A program made the translations under genes and the position numbers. From contig NZ_CP025096.1 in NCBI RefSeq assembly GCF_002831565.1, positions 310,001 through 374,000 of the forward strand: a stretch of 64,000 nucleotides of DNA, given 5' to 3'. Positions 16,380-25,612 of this stretch are shown here, piece by piece. Below the pieces are notes generated by a model that was not told where the DNA came from, ran no database searches, and saw only the letters and a program-made list of their open reading frames with translations. The DNA is from Spirosoma pollinicola. GTDB lineage: Bacteria > Bacteroidota > Bacteroidia > Cytophagales > Spirosomataceae. Position 1 is the first letter of the stretch; each line of letters opens with the position of its first letter.

Positions 16380-18110
16380 TCAAAAATCCAGATCCGTCAA
16401 TTCGAAATCCTGCTTGACCCGAATAGTCCCGTTCTCTTCGGTGCCGGGATTGTAGATCATTCGTTCGGGTTGGATGCCCTTCTGCACATTGCCGATGTCA
16501 CGTTTCCGGTTTTTATTGGCGTCGATAATTAATCGAAGTCGGTATAATCCCGGTTTAAGTCGGCCAAAGCTATAAGCTGGTGTGTTGTAGGCCGTTCGAA
16601 TAACCTGATATTTCTCATCCAGTAACTCGACAAGGAAATTCGTACCGGCGGCTCCCAGGGTTGCGGGATTCACTTTGCCAGCGATCAGGCCGTAACTGTC
16701 ATCTTTCGCAATCAGATACCGGGCTGAGTAGCGGGGCAACGTATCGCCCTGCACACTGATAAAAGCCCCTTTTTGAAGTCGGAAGAGCAATGTATCACGC
16801 AAATCGGTTTTCTGCCTGATGACCAGACGGGAAGAATTATTGCTCCACGTCAAACTAGCCGGTGTCAGTTTCATTGGCTTGGTGCTATCGGCCCCAATGA
16901 TGACCAGATCGGTTTTAAACTGAAATACCGGCTTGTTAAACGTCAGCGTAAATTCCAGATTATAGTCAATCGGCTCACTCGACGGAGGACTTATCTGTAC
17001 GGATAAAGGGGTACGGTTCTTCGCTTTAGTTTTCAAAGGCGAGAAATAAACGCGCTCTCTCAACTCCGTGATGTTACCCACCGAATCCTCGGCCATAATG
17101 GTCATGTGGAGCGTATCGTCGGCAGCCCGATTGGCAGGGCGATACAGGCGAATCATTTTCGGATTTTCCAGAAATGAAATCAGCGTATCCTTCGAGGTAC
17201 TTTCCGGCGATACGGTTGATGCACCAGGAGAAGTACTGGTTGCCGTCGTGGATACGGCTGTCGTAGATACAGCCGACGTGGATACAGGTCTACCGAATCG
17301 TATTTTGTAGCTGGCAATACCCGTACTGAGTTCCAGCCCCAATGTCTCGTCAGTACGCTCGCGTCGGCTGATACGCGGTTTGCCATAACCGCGAAAGGCA
17401 ACCATATCCAGGCCAGTATAATTCCGGTTCAGATTCAGTACGCTATCACGGAAAGCTACGCGCTCACCGGGCGTGTTATTCACCAGATTCAAATCTTTAT
17501 CATCGAATCCGTAAATTTTATACAAACCCGCCTTCACATTTTCAATACGGTAATTGCCACTGCTGTCTGTTCTCGCAAAATACTGGGGCCGTTTTCGATT
17601 GATTGGCAACGTATCAGTCGAGGCAAACAGCCCGACCACAAAGCCAAGCAGCGGCTGGCGGCTTTCGTCGTCAACTACGTTGCCCGCCAGAGAAAGCGAA
17701 TCAATAAATGGCCCTGTGCTGAAAACGATCTTGGAGTTTTTGGCAATGTTTCGCTCTGTGATGTCGCGAATGCCATCAGCGAAGTCAATGGTGTAGGTCG
17801 TATTGGGCAGAAACGCCTTGTTAAAGTTCAGCCGGAGGCCCAGCGGCAACGATTTCACCACAAACGTATTACTGTCCTGTGGCGTAATCGTTATTTTTTG
17901 CTGAATGTTTTCAGTTTTTACGTATTCGCTAAACTCCAGTTCGACAGACTTACCGGTATAATTCAGTTGGCGGGCGGTGGGCATACTGCTCACCAGTTTC
18001 GGCGACAGGGTATCTTTCTTGCCGCCAGGGGGTTGAGCCACCTGTGCGCAGTTTTGAAGAAGAACGGGAAGAACCAGCAAAAAAATCAGTACGAAATGGC
18101 GAAGCGTCAT
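16380..18110 (-). CDS. Ig-like (Big_5) domain lipoprotein
   Basis: 576-residue envelope lipoprotein. The signal ends LLQNC21, followed by AQVAQPPGGKKDTLSPKLV, the standard opening of a Bacteroidota family with an N-terminal Ig-like Big_5 domain (about 35-130; LEFSEYVKTENIQQKITITP, FLPNTTYTIDFADGI). A carboxypeptidase-regulatory-like beta domain follows (YFARTDSSGNYRIENVKAGLYKIYGFDD, about 175-205), then a low-complexity Ser/Thr stretch (about 275-300, repeats of AVSTT/ATSTS) and a C-terminal beta region. Probably surface- or periplasm-facing and structural. Role unknown. Confidence 0.85.
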   Translation of the reverse strand: MTLRHFVLIFLLVLPVLLQNCAQVAQPPGGKKDTLSPKLVSSMPTARQLNYTGKSVELEFSEYVKTENIQQKITITPQDSNTFVVKSLPLGLRLNFNKAFLPNTTYTIDFADGIRDITERNIAKNSKIVFSTGPFIDSLSLAGNVVDDESRQPLLGFVVGLFASTDTLPINRKRPQYFARTDSSGNYRIENVKAGLYKIYGFDDKDLNLVNNTPGERVAFRDSVLNLNRNYTGLDMVAFRGYGKPRISRRERTDETLGLELSTGIASYKIRFGRPVSTSAVSTTAVSTTATSTSPGASTVSPESTSKDTLISFLENPKMIRLYRPANRAADDTLHMTIMAEDSVGNITELRERVYFSPLKTKAKNRTPLSVQISPPSSEPIDYNLEFTLTFNKPVFQFKTDLVIIGADSTKPMKLTPASLTWSNNSSRLVIRQKTDLRDTLLFRLQKGAFISVQGDTLPRYSARYLIAKDDSYGLIAGKVNPATLGAAGTNFLVELLDEKYQVIRTAYNTPAYSFGRLKPGLYRLRLIIDANKNRKRDIGNVQKGIQPERMIYNPGTEENGTIRVKQDFELTDLDF

Positions 18111-18130
18111 GTTGGGTGTAATCAGAACTA

Positions 18131-18138
18131 CAAAGGTA
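18131..18138 (-). promoter_or_regulatory. Putative -7 box for the Ig-like lipoprotein
   Basis: TACCTTTG on the minus strand, 20 bp before the ATG at 18110, matches TAnnTTTG. No clear -33 element. Confidence 0.4.
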
Positions 18139-18265
18139 AACGTCCGTTCATCGTTTATCCGTACCGATTGACATAAAATGGCTCACTGGTTCGTTACGTT
18201 CTATAGTAATTTAAGAAAATTTAAGGTCACTTAGTTAATGGCGGGCTCGTCTGTGCGCGATTTGG

Positions 18266-18273
18266 TACATTTG
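18266..18273 (+). promoter_or_regulatory. Putative -7 box of the tubulin/actin-type cluster
   Basis: TACATTTG matches TAnnTTTG and lies 39 bp before the ATG at 18313. Transcription from here would begin after the upstream in-frame ATG at 18238, which supports 18313 as the true start of the first gene. Confidence 0.4.
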
Positions 18274-18312
18274 CCGCTCGTCAGTTGCTTACCCAATCAC
18301 CCAAAAACATTC

Positions 18313-19821
18313 ATGATCCACCCCCGTTTTTGTTTGTTGCCGCTTCTTGTTCTGTCGCTGGGCTGGCTATCCGGCTGTTCCAGTTCGGGCGATAAATTAG
18401 ATGACCAGATCAGTGATGCCCTGAGCAATGACAACGCTATTGATGTAACAGAAGCCGATGCCTTACGCGTCTTTATTGCGCAGGAAAGCAAAGAACTTGG
18501 CGACGACAAAAAAACAAAGGCACTCCTGACACCCGATGGAAAAATCAGCGAGTCGGCGCTGGAAGCCTATATAAAACGCAATCGTACGTATCGAAAACTG
18601 GCGAAAGAGGGCAAAACGCCTGCCGTTTCGCTGGCGGGTGCCGTATCATCCAGTAAACCATTACGATTAAAACTGTATCTGGAGGCTAGTGGCAGTATGT
18701 TTCCCTACGACGCCCCTACCGGAAATGGGGCTTTTAAGCGAACGCTGAACGATGTGCTCACCGAATTTGACGGGATCAATCCGAATCAGGGAAAGCTGTT
18801 CGTCGTGAATACCGAAGTGAACGACATGGGCCTAACTCTGCCCCAGTTTTTCAAAGAGAAAAACATCTTTACGGTAGCCAAAACGAAAGGCAAAACGACT
18901 AGTACTGACTTCGAACGGATTTTCGGCGACATTCTGCGAAACACGTCTGGCGATGACCTGAGCGTACTCGTTTCGGACCTGATCTATTCCGACCCTGGTT
19001 TGGCGGGCATGAGTGCCCAGAAAACCCTCGACGCGGCCAGTTCACTCTTGACAACGGTTTTCAACCCCTACGCCAGTACCCACTCGATGCTGGTAATCAA
19101 ACTCAAATCCGATTTCGACGGTACGTATTATAGCTGGAACAATGCCAAGAAAAAGTACACCGGCGAGAGGCCATATTACCTCTGTCTGATCGGTCGAAAC
19201 GAAACCATGAAACGGCTGTATCAGGATCAAACTTACGAGACCATCCGCCGGTTCGATCAGTTGCCGGGTTATGCCGACTCCTGGTTTTTCGGCCGGGATA
19301 CAAAAGCTGTTACCCCTTTTTACAGCATTCTGGTCACGGACCCCGCCCGCAAAGGGCGTTTCAAGCGGTCGGACGAAGAGGTGCGCAGTCATGCCAAAGC
19401 CATTCATTCGCTCGCCGATGTTCAACCTGATGTTACGGACAAAAACCTGACAATTCCGGTAGCGGTCGACCTGTCGGCCATGCGCCTGCCTGCGTCGCTC
19501 CTGACCGATGCCAGCCAGTATGTTGTTGAGGGTAAGGACAACTTCAAGGTGTCGGCGGTGCAGGCGTATTCCGGGGCGAACAGCACCACGCATAAGCTGC
19601 TTCTATCAACTGATAAACCCGCCCGGGGCAACCGCACGGCAACAATTCGACTTCGTCGCCAGTTTCCACCTCGCTGGATTGCCAGCACCAACACCACCAA
19701 CGATGCCTCGCCGGATGCCAACTCAACCTTCGGTATCCAAAACCTTTTGCAGGGCGTCGAACGAGCTTACAACCCAAATAACCAAACCGAATATTTCACG
19801 CTGATAATTAATTTAGAATGA
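18313..19821 (+). CDS. vWA-like lipoprotein, first gene of the tubulin/actin-type cluster
   Basis: 502-residue lipoprotein; the start at 18313 gives an ideal signal ending L-S-G-C (the frame runs back to 18238 but adds a non-signal leader). From about residue 117 it resembles a von Willebrand A fold: LRLKLYLEASGSMFPYD carries a MIDAS-like E124-A-S126-G-S128, with Glu where Asp is usual, and later LSVLVSDLIYSD gives the central strand with a second acidic residue. A C-terminal beta domain (about 370-500) follows. Lipidation places it at the periplasmic side or surface. First gene of a same-direction set with a tubulin-like and an actin-like protein. The vWA call is moderate. Confidence 0.75.
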   Translation: MIHPRFCLLPLLVLSLGWLSGCSSSGDKLDDQISDALSNDNAIDVTEADALRVFIAQESKELGDDKKTKALLTPDGKISESALEAYIKRNRTYRKLAKEGKTPAVSLAGAVSSSKPLRLKLYLEASGSMFPYDAPTGNGAFKRTLNDVLTEFDGINPNQGKLFVVNTEVNDMGLTLPQFFKEKNIFTVAKTKGKTTSTDFERIFGDILRNTSGDDLSVLVSDLIYSDPGLAGMSAQKTLDAASSLLTTVFNPYASTHSMLVIKLKSDFDGTYYSWNNAKKKYTGERPYYLCLIGRNETMKRLYQDQTYETIRRFDQLPGYADSWFFGRDTKAVTPFYSILVTDPARKGRFKRSDEEVRSHAKAIHSLADVQPDVTDKNLTIPVAVDLSAMRLPASLLTDASQYVVEGKDNFKVSAVQAYSGANSTTHKLLLSTDKPARGNRTATIRLRRQFPPRWIASTNTTNDASPDANSTFGIQNLLQGVERAYNPNNQTEYFTLIINLE

Positions 19822-19832
19822 GTGAAAGAAAT

Positions 19833-19923
19833 TTAAAGAGCGAAAGAATGAATGAGCGAAAGAGCGAAAAACTGCCGCGAGTTTCCTTTCACTCTTTCAC
19901 TCTTTCACCCTTTCGCTCTTTAA
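19833..19923. repeat. Inverted repeat of GAGCGAAAGAG type (family E), copy 2
   Basis: Arms 19833-19866 and 19890-19923 match as reverse complements with five mismatches over 34 bp. It fills the gap between the first two genes of the cluster and ends 3 bp before the next ATG. Confidence 0.8.
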
Positions 19924-19926
19924 CAA

Positions 19927-20370
19927 ATGGAAGAATCACTTTATAACTTTTACAACCTGTTCGTTAACGGCAGCCTGCTCGAAGATTTGTATCAGGAAGA
20001 ACTGCTGTCGCCCCTGACCTGGACGGCCATAGGCCTTGCCTTCGTTGTTGCATTTGCCTTTTATATCTGGCCCTTCAACAGGGTGAGTTTTAGTGGCTTT
20101 GGTAGCTGGCTTTTAATGACAGGCGTGAGTGCACTGCTCCTGTTCGTCATTACGCTCGTGACCTGCTACCAGAAAGCCAACCAGGAAATTCCGCGCGACG
20201 AAGCCGACCTCAACCAGGGAACGATTTTCGATCAGGGAATTAGCGTATTTCTAAGCTACGCCTTCGAAATGGCGCTACTCACAGCCCTTATCTTCTTTAT
20301 CATCTCGATGATGCTGAAAAACTTTAGTAAAAACGCCAAACACCGGCCCATGCTCTGGCCGTCGAAATAA
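19927..20370 (+). CDS. Three-helix inner-membrane protein of the tubulin/actin-type cluster
   Basis: 147 residues with helices at about 33-52 (WTAIGLAFVVAFAFYIW), 59-80 (SWLLMTGVSALLLFVITLVT) and 112-130 (FEMALLTALIFFIISMML), and an acidic N-terminus. It resembles no family I can name. Its position between the vWA-like lipoprotein and the tubulin-like gene makes it a candidate membrane anchor for the system. Confidence 0.8.
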   Translation: MEESLYNFYNLFVNGSLLEDLYQEELLSPLTWTAIGLAFVVAFAFYIWPFNRVSFSGFGSWLLMTGVSALLLFVITLVTCYQKANQEIPRDEADLNQGTIFDQGISVFLSYAFEMALLTALIFFIISMMLKNFSKNAKHRPMLWPSK

Positions 20371-20374
20371 TAAT

Positions 20375-20470
20375 GTACCAAACACCATCCTGGTGTTTGA
20401 GCCGCCATAGCGGCTAACTATTGGCTACATTGTTAGTCTTCGGCTCAAACACCAGGATGGTGTTTGGTAC
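20375..20470. repeat. Perfect 30-bp inverted repeat (family G)
   Basis: Arms 20375-20404 and 20441-20470 are exact reverse complements, and each arm is itself a hairpin (CAAACACCA-TCC-TGGTGTTTG). The centre holds a further short CTAAC/GTTAG stem. It occupies nearly the whole gap before the tubulin-like gene. Confidence 0.92.
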
Positions 20471-20485
20471 AATAACCCAAAAAAC

Positions 20486-21976
20486 ATGGCAAAATTATTT
20501 GTATTCGCCATTGGCGGAACCGGCTCACGGGTATTGAAAGCCCTCACGTTTTTGCTGGCGTCGGGCGTTAAAATGAACAATACCGACGAGGTTATTCCAA
20601 TCATTTTGGACCCCCACGCCACCAACGACGACCTGCTGCGCACGAAAGACCTGCTGCGCGAGTACGGAAACATCCGCGCTGGGTTGCAAACCAAACCGAC
20701 ATCGGGTTTTTTCAGTACCGAAATTAAGACGCTCAATCGGGCCATTGGGGGCAATGCCACCATTGCCGATACGTACGTTTTTGAATTACAGGGTGTTCAG
20801 CAGGAGAAATTCCGGGACTATATTAATTACGAAGGGCTGGATGCACCTAGTAAAGCCTTCGCCAGTTTGCTCTTTTCGGAAGAAAACCTCGAAACCAAAA
20901 TGGATATTGGCTTCGTGGGCAACCCGAATATTGGCAGTACGGTACTGAATCAGTTCCGCTATTCGGATGTATTTCAGGCGTTTGCCGAGAACTTTGGCGC
21001 CAACGATCGGATCTTTATTGTCAGCTCCATTTTTGGTGGAACGGGTGCCGCTGGTTTCCCGATTTTGCTCAAGAACATCAGGGGCGCGCAGGCCATTGGC
21101 CAGATACCTAATCCGGCCTTTCTGACGAATGCCAAAATCGGAGCTGTTACGGTTATGCCCTATTTTAGCCTGACCACCAACGAGAACAAACTCATCGACC
21201 CGGCCTCGTTCATTGCCAAAACCAAAGCCGCGCTTAATTACTACCAGAAGGGCGTGAATCCGTCGGTAAACGCGCTGTATTACATTGGCGACGATCAGAC
21301 GAAAGCGTACACCTATGACCCTGGCGCGGGCGGGCAGAAGAACGAAGCGCACTTTGTGGAGATGGCCTCGGCGCTGGCTATTGTCGACTTTATGAACACC
21401 GACGATAGTAGTCTGGCCGTTTCGAACGGTCGGCCAACGAACCCGATTTACAAAGAGTTTGGTATTGAGCAGGATGGTCTGAGTATTCAGTTGGGCCATT
21501 TGGCAGCCGGGACGAAGCAACTCATCAGCTTGCCTCTTTCGAAGATGGCGCTGTTCAGCACCTACCTCAGCCAACGGCTTAAGCAGGCGGCTGGCACGGT
21601 GCAGTGGTCGAAAGGCAATCCCCAAATTTCGACCTCTTTCCTGAACTCGGGCTTCTTTACAAGCGTCAAAAACTTTGATACGTCCTTCCGGCAGTGGCTG
21701 TCCGAAATGCGGGGCAACAAACGGTCGTTTGAACCATTTTTGCTCGATGCGACTAATCTGGGCCACACCGTTCGGGGTTTCGAGCCGAAGAAGAAAGGAA
21801 TTTTCGGCGGTGAATCCGATGTGAAGCTCGACATTGTCGACGACCTGGATCAGACGCTGAACAAAACCGCTGAAGGCAAAGCCTACGGCAGTGAGGCCGA
21901 TAAATTCATTCAGTTATTTTCAGAAGGCACCGAGCAATTCGTCCGCGAACGTCTCCCGAAGGTACTGGACTATTAG
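20486..21976 (+). CDS. Tubulin/FtsZ-superfamily GTPase-like protein (tubulin_2 type)
   Basis: 496-residue cytoplasmic protein of the tubulin-like (PF13809-type) branch. Nucleotide-binding features: the N-terminal strand-loop VFAIGGTGSRVLKAL (residues 6-20), and the glycine-rich signature F183-GGTGAAG-190, equivalent to the GGGTG(S/T)G phosphate loop of FtsZ and tubulin. Also seen are KIGAVTVMPYF and NEAHFVEMASALAIVDFM. It has no FtsZ C-terminal tail and lies far from any division genes, so it is not the cell-division FtsZ. The actin-like ATPase gene follows. GTP binding is likely; polymerisation is inferred. Confidence 0.87.
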   Translation: MAKLFVFAIGGTGSRVLKALTFLLASGVKMNNTDEVIPIILDPHATNDDLLRTKDLLREYGNIRAGLQTKPTSGFFSTEIKTLNRAIGGNATIADTYVFELQGVQQEKFRDYINYEGLDAPSKAFASLLFSEENLETKMDIGFVGNPNIGSTVLNQFRYSDVFQAFAENFGANDRIFIVSSIFGGTGAAGFPILLKNIRGAQAIGQIPNPAFLTNAKIGAVTVMPYFSLTTNENKLIDPASFIAKTKAALNYYQKGVNPSVNALYYIGDDQTKAYTYDPGAGGQKNEAHFVEMASALAIVDFMNTDDSSLAVSNGRPTNPIYKEFGIEQDGLSIQLGHLAAGTKQLISLPLSKMALFSTYLSQRLKQAAGTVQWSKGNPQISTSFLNSGFFTSVKNFDTSFRQWLSEMRGNKRSFEPFLLDATNLGHTVRGFEPKKKGIFGGESDVKLDIVDDLDQTLNKTAEGKAYGSEADKFIQLFSEGTEQFVRERLPKVLDY

Positions 21977-21980
21977 ATAT

Positions 21981-22092
21981 TAGTGGAGTTACTCAAAGTA
22001 GGTGGAATTAGTAAAATGGTGATGTGGTGGAGTGGGGAAATAAGTACTTACTGTACTACTTAACTTACTCCACCACTTCACTAACTCCACTA
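21981..22092. repeat. Imperfect inverted repeat of TAGTGGAGTTA type (family F)
   Basis: TAGTGGAGTTA at 21981-21991 is complemented by TAACTCCACTA at 22082-22092. An inner GTGGTGGAGT (from 22024) is complemented by ACTCCACCAC near 22067-22076. The arms match imperfectly over about 29 bp. It fills the gap between the tubulin-like and actin-like genes. Confidence 0.75.
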
Positions 22093-22105
22093 CAAACTAC
22101 AAAAC

Positions 22106-25100
22106 ATGCCAACAACATTCAGTTTACATAACCCTACTCCCGGCCTGCACTGGTACGTCAGTAAGCCCCTCGGCACCGACCAGATTGCGGCCATTCGTGA
22201 CCCGCAGGGTGGTCAGACGATCAAGCAGCCTACGTCTATTCCAAGTCCGTTTGCGCGGATGGATTTAGTACGCTCCGCCTTTTTGAATCTTGCCATTAAA
22301 CCAGACCTCAGCGGCACCGTCAACGACCAGCGCGTTGTGTCGGACTGCCTTGATGTGGGTGAGCTATTTTTCAATTACGACAAGCTTAAGACGTTCGTTA
22401 CCATCACGCCTTTCGATATTCGCACCGACCTTGACCGGTTGCGGCAGTCGAGCAGCCAGGGTCATAAACGGTTGGGCGATGCGCTGAAACTGTTTCTGGA
22501 TCAGGATGCGGCCGAGTACAACTTTGGCGACATCAACCGCCTGTTTGTCCTCAGCTATCGCGGTCGCGTTGTTGGCGGCACATCACCAAAAACGCTGTTT
22601 TTCAGTTCGGGAAATGATTTAAGTTGGGTCGACGTGTCAATGGGAAGCGACCGTCTGTTCGACTCGTCGGTTTGCCCGTTACACCAGCGCGACATCGAAT
22701 ACCAGAAGTTCTGGTACGCGATCAAGCTTTTTATGCCCAACTTCCGCGACCGATTCCGCGAGGTAGACGACTACCTCAACCGCAGTCGGGCTCTGTTACA
22801 GCAGCAAAACCCGACGATGTTCTACGACCACATCGAGTCGCAGAATGGTCAGCCGCTGTTAACACGGGAGCAGTTCGATCAGGATTTTGATGAGCTGACT
22901 ACTGGCCCCGGCGATGTAGTAGAGGTGCTTGGGTTCCCGCTCCGCAAGAAAAAATCCGACGCCCGCGCCATCGACAAGGTCAGCGACTTTATTATCCGGT
23001 CTGACAAATACACCCGCCTGAATCCGAACCAGCCACGCCCTATGGCGTTGCAGAATCGGTTTTTCCGGCAGTTCACCTATGTGCCGCAGGCGCAGTGGAA
23101 TTCGAACACGCCTGTCCCCTATTACGCCCGTGAATCGTGGCGGGATAACCAGCGGCCGTTGCCGGGTCAGCCGGGAAATTACCCCTGGCTCACGGTCAGC
23201 GATATGCTGGAACCGTACCTCATTCGTCTGCCATTCCCCACCGACCGGGGACGGTTCTTCGACGGCAATCTGCAAACGTCTGCCACCGATAAGGGCTTTC
23301 TGTTGCCTCTCAAAAAAGACTTCTTCGATTTCTTTGACATCGACGATCTGTTGCAGGGCCGAGTACGTATTAAAATGACGCCACAAGGCGCAGGCATCAA
23401 CGTCACGCTCGACATTCCCGTTACCGCGCCCAATCAGCCCGGCAACCAGTTCGTCACCTTCGAGCGGCTGTATAACCCAACCGTTGGCACCTCGAATGCG
23501 CCAAACGAAACTACTAATGAAGGCATCATTGTCGAGAACTCGTTTACGGTCAATATTTATCCCTTCGTGCGCTCAGGAGCTGTTACCGTTCCTGCCGATT
23601 ACCGGGTGCAATTGATCGAGTCGGGATTCGACAGCCAGAATCAGTACGAATTAACCTATTTTGGTCAGCGAAACAACACCGAAGTCAAAGCCGAATCGAA
23701 ACACCAGCGCACCGTTCGGCAGCAAAATACCGACGGGTCGAGTGTATATTATGTCCTTCGCGAAGAGTTCGACTACCTGCAAACGCACATCCGCGCCGAT
23801 GGCCGCGAGATGAATGGCTTGCTTATTCCGCGCTGGCAGGAATACAGTGGCGGCAGCAAGGTGTTTGAATTCTCGGTCGATTTTGGAACAACCAATACCC
23901 ATATTGAATACAAAGTAGATGGCGGTTCGCCACGCCCCTTCGATGTGGCCGAACTAACCCCGCAGGTGGCTACACTGGTGGCTCCGGCGCAGTACAATCC
24001 GGCCTTGTTCGAGCTGTTTTTGCTCTATGATCTGGAGTTTGTGCCGCCCACCATTGGCCCCGGTCGCCCGGATAACTTTCCGACGCGCACGGCCATTGCC
24101 GAGCCCATGAACCTGAGCTTTAACCAGCAAACGCAGGCCCTGGCCGACTTCAACATCCCATTTTACGTCGAACGTCAGCCAGCCGGTTCCAACCGGATCA
24201 CGACCAACCTGAAATGGGCAAAAACCAGCGACCAGACCGAGCGACGCGTAGAAGCGTTTCTGGAAGAATTGCTGATGCTGATCAAAAACAAAGTGCTGAC
24301 TGAAGGCGGCAACCTGTCCCAAACGACCGTTTACTGGTTCTTCCCGGCCAGTATGACACCCGGTCGGGTAAGCCAGCTTCGTGCCGACTGGCAATTACTC
24401 TACGACCGCTACATTGGCGGATCGGCAGGTCGGTTGCGCGAAGTGTCGGAGTCTGTGGCCCCGTTTTATTATTACAAGCAAAACCCAACGTTGAGTGCGT
24501 CGGCACGTCCGGTTATCAACATCGACATTGGTGGCGGCACCTCCGATGTGGTCGTGTATGAACGCAATGAACCCCGCTTGCTGACGTCCTTCCGATTTGC
24601 GGGAAACGCTATTTACGGCGATGCGTTCAGCGAGTATGGAGCCGCCAGCCACAACGGTTTCGTTCGCAAATACAGCGACCGTATCCAAACGCTTTTAGAC
24701 AGCCAAAGCCTTGGAAATCTGAGCGATAACAACCGCCGAATGCTGGAAACGAACCGCTCGGAAGACATTATGGCGTTTTGGTTCTCCATCGAGAAAAGCA
24801 ACGATGTAAAGGCTAAAAGTATGCTATCCTTCAATGGTATGCTGGCCAAGGATGAGGACATGAAAATAGTTTTTGTACTCTTCTATACAGCCATGATCTA
24901 CCATGTTGCACGGCTAATGAAGCACCGGAATATTAATTTGCCGGGAGCCATTACGTTTAGCGGTACCGGCTCGAAGGTGTTGACGATCATCAGTTCCGAC
25001 GATCAAATGTTGGGTAAACTGGCGCGGGCCATCTTCGAAAAAGTCTATGAGCAGCCTTACGACACCAGTGGGCTTACGCTATTCTACGAACGCAAAGGCC

Positions 25101-25540
25101 CCAAAGAAGTAACCTGTAAAGGTGCTCTGATGCAACCGGCCAACAGCCGCCCGGTTGATACCGAAGCCATCAACTATGTGTTTCCAGCTACGTTCAATGA
25201 CGAGTATCCGACTCTCACTTACGCTGATTTACGAAAACCAGAGGTGGTCGATTCACTTCTGAAAGAGACGAACGCGTTTATTGATTTCTTCTTCGCCCTC
25301 AACCAGCAGTTCAGTTTTGTTCGGAACCTGAACGTATCGGCCCGCTCGCTGGTGGTAGCACAGCAGGAATTACGCACGCATCTGGACACCTCACTTATGG
25401 ACGGAATTCAGCGGAAAGAGAGCGACGTAGCCGCCGAGTACAGCGGTATGCTCGACACGCTCAGCGCCCCAATCGAAGAAACGCTGTTCTTCTACCCGCT
25501 GATCGGTGCCATCAATAAATTAGCAAATGCACTGGCGTAG
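22106..25540 (+). CDS. Large protein with actin/Hsp70-type ATPase core
   Basis: 1144 residues. The C-terminal half carries all three actin-fold ATPase motifs in order: phosphate-1 D592-FGTTNT, phosphate-2 D807-IGGGTSD, and the adenosine motif F951-SGTGSK. The spacing is larger than in Hsp70 or MreB, with an insertion of about 100 residues between phosphate-1 and phosphate-2. The N-terminal 580 residues are unrelated to known actin-like proteins and rich in aromatic and Asp/Arg residues. No signal peptide or membrane helix, so cytoplasmic. Size and architecture recall SrfB-type virulence proteins, but I cannot confirm that. It probably works with the tubulin-like protein encoded just upstream. 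Confidence 0.85.
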   Translation: MPTTFSLHNPTPGLHWYVSKPLGTDQIAAIRDPQGGQTIKQPTSIPSPFARMDLVRSAFLNLAIKPDLSGTVNDQRVVSDCLDVGELFFNYDKLKTFVTITPFDIRTDLDRLRQSSSQGHKRLGDALKLFLDQDAAEYNFGDINRLFVLSYRGRVVGGTSPKTLFFSSGNDLSWVDVSMGSDRLFDSSVCPLHQRDIEYQKFWYAIKLFMPNFRDRFREVDDYLNRSRALLQQQNPTMFYDHIESQNGQPLLTREQFDQDFDELTTGPGDVVEVLGFPLRKKKSDARAIDKVSDFIIRSDKYTRLNPNQPRPMALQNRFFRQFTYVPQAQWNSNTPVPYYARESWRDNQRPLPGQPGNYPWLTVSDMLEPYLIRLPFPTDRGRFFDGNLQTSATDKGFLLPLKKDFFDFFDIDDLLQGRVRIKMTPQGAGINVTLDIPVTAPNQPGNQFVTFERLYNPTVGTSNAPNETTNEGIIVENSFTVNIYPFVRSGAVTVPADYRVQLIESGFDSQNQYELTYFGQRNNTEVKAESKHQRTVRQQNTDGSSVYYVLREEFDYLQTHIRADGREMNGLLIPRWQEYSGGSKVFEFSVDFGTTNTHIEYKVDGGSPRPFDVAELTPQVATLVAPAQYNPALFELFLLYDLEFVPPTIGPGRPDNFPTRTAIAEPMNLSFNQQTQALADFNIPFYVERQPAGSNRITTNLKWAKTSDQTERRVEAFLEELLMLIKNKVLTEGGNLSQTTVYWFFPASMTPGRVSQLRADWQLLYDRYIGGSAGRLREVSESVAPFYYYKQNPTLSASARPVINIDIGGGTSDVVVYERNEPRLLTSFRFAGNAIYGDAFSEYGAASHNGFVRKYSDRIQTLLDSQSLGNLSDNNRRMLETNRSEDIMAFWFSIEKSNDVKAKSMLSFNGMLAKDEDMKIVFVLFYTAMIYHVARLMKHRNINLPGAITFSGTGSKVLTIISSDDQMLGKLARAIFEKVYEQPYDTSGLTLFYERKGPKEVTCKGALMQPANSRPVDTEAINYVFPATFNDEYPTLTYADLRKPEVVDSLLKETNAFIDFFFALNQQFSFVRNLNVSARSLVVAQQELRTHLDTSLMDGIQRKESDVAAEYSGMLDTLSAPIEETLFFYPLIGAINKLANALA

Positions 25541-25547
25541 TGTATTT

Positions 25548-25593
25548 GGTTTTTCAGCGTCGCCGGGTTCAACCCCGAAGACGCTGAAAAACC
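25548..25593. repeat. 14-bp inverted repeat (family H)
   Basis: GGTTTTTCAGCGTC at 25548-25561 is exactly complemented at 25580-25593, with a GGGTTCAACCC mini-palindrome in the loop. It lies in the 72-bp gap after the actin-like gene and could be an internal terminator or an RNA-stability hairpin. Confidence 0.8.
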
Positions 25594-25612
25594 TGTTCTT
25601 TAACCTTCTTTT

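Noticed and set aside
20786-21766. 326-residue open frame antisense to the tubulin-like gene
   Set aside because: It lies wholly inside a gene with clear motifs, has no domain character and is an Arg/Val-rich shadow typical of high-GC codon third positions.
20486-21976. Assignment of the tubulin-like gene as the division gene ftsZ
   Set aside because: No division-cluster neighbours, no FtsZ C-terminal peptide, and the sequence follows the tubulin_2 type.
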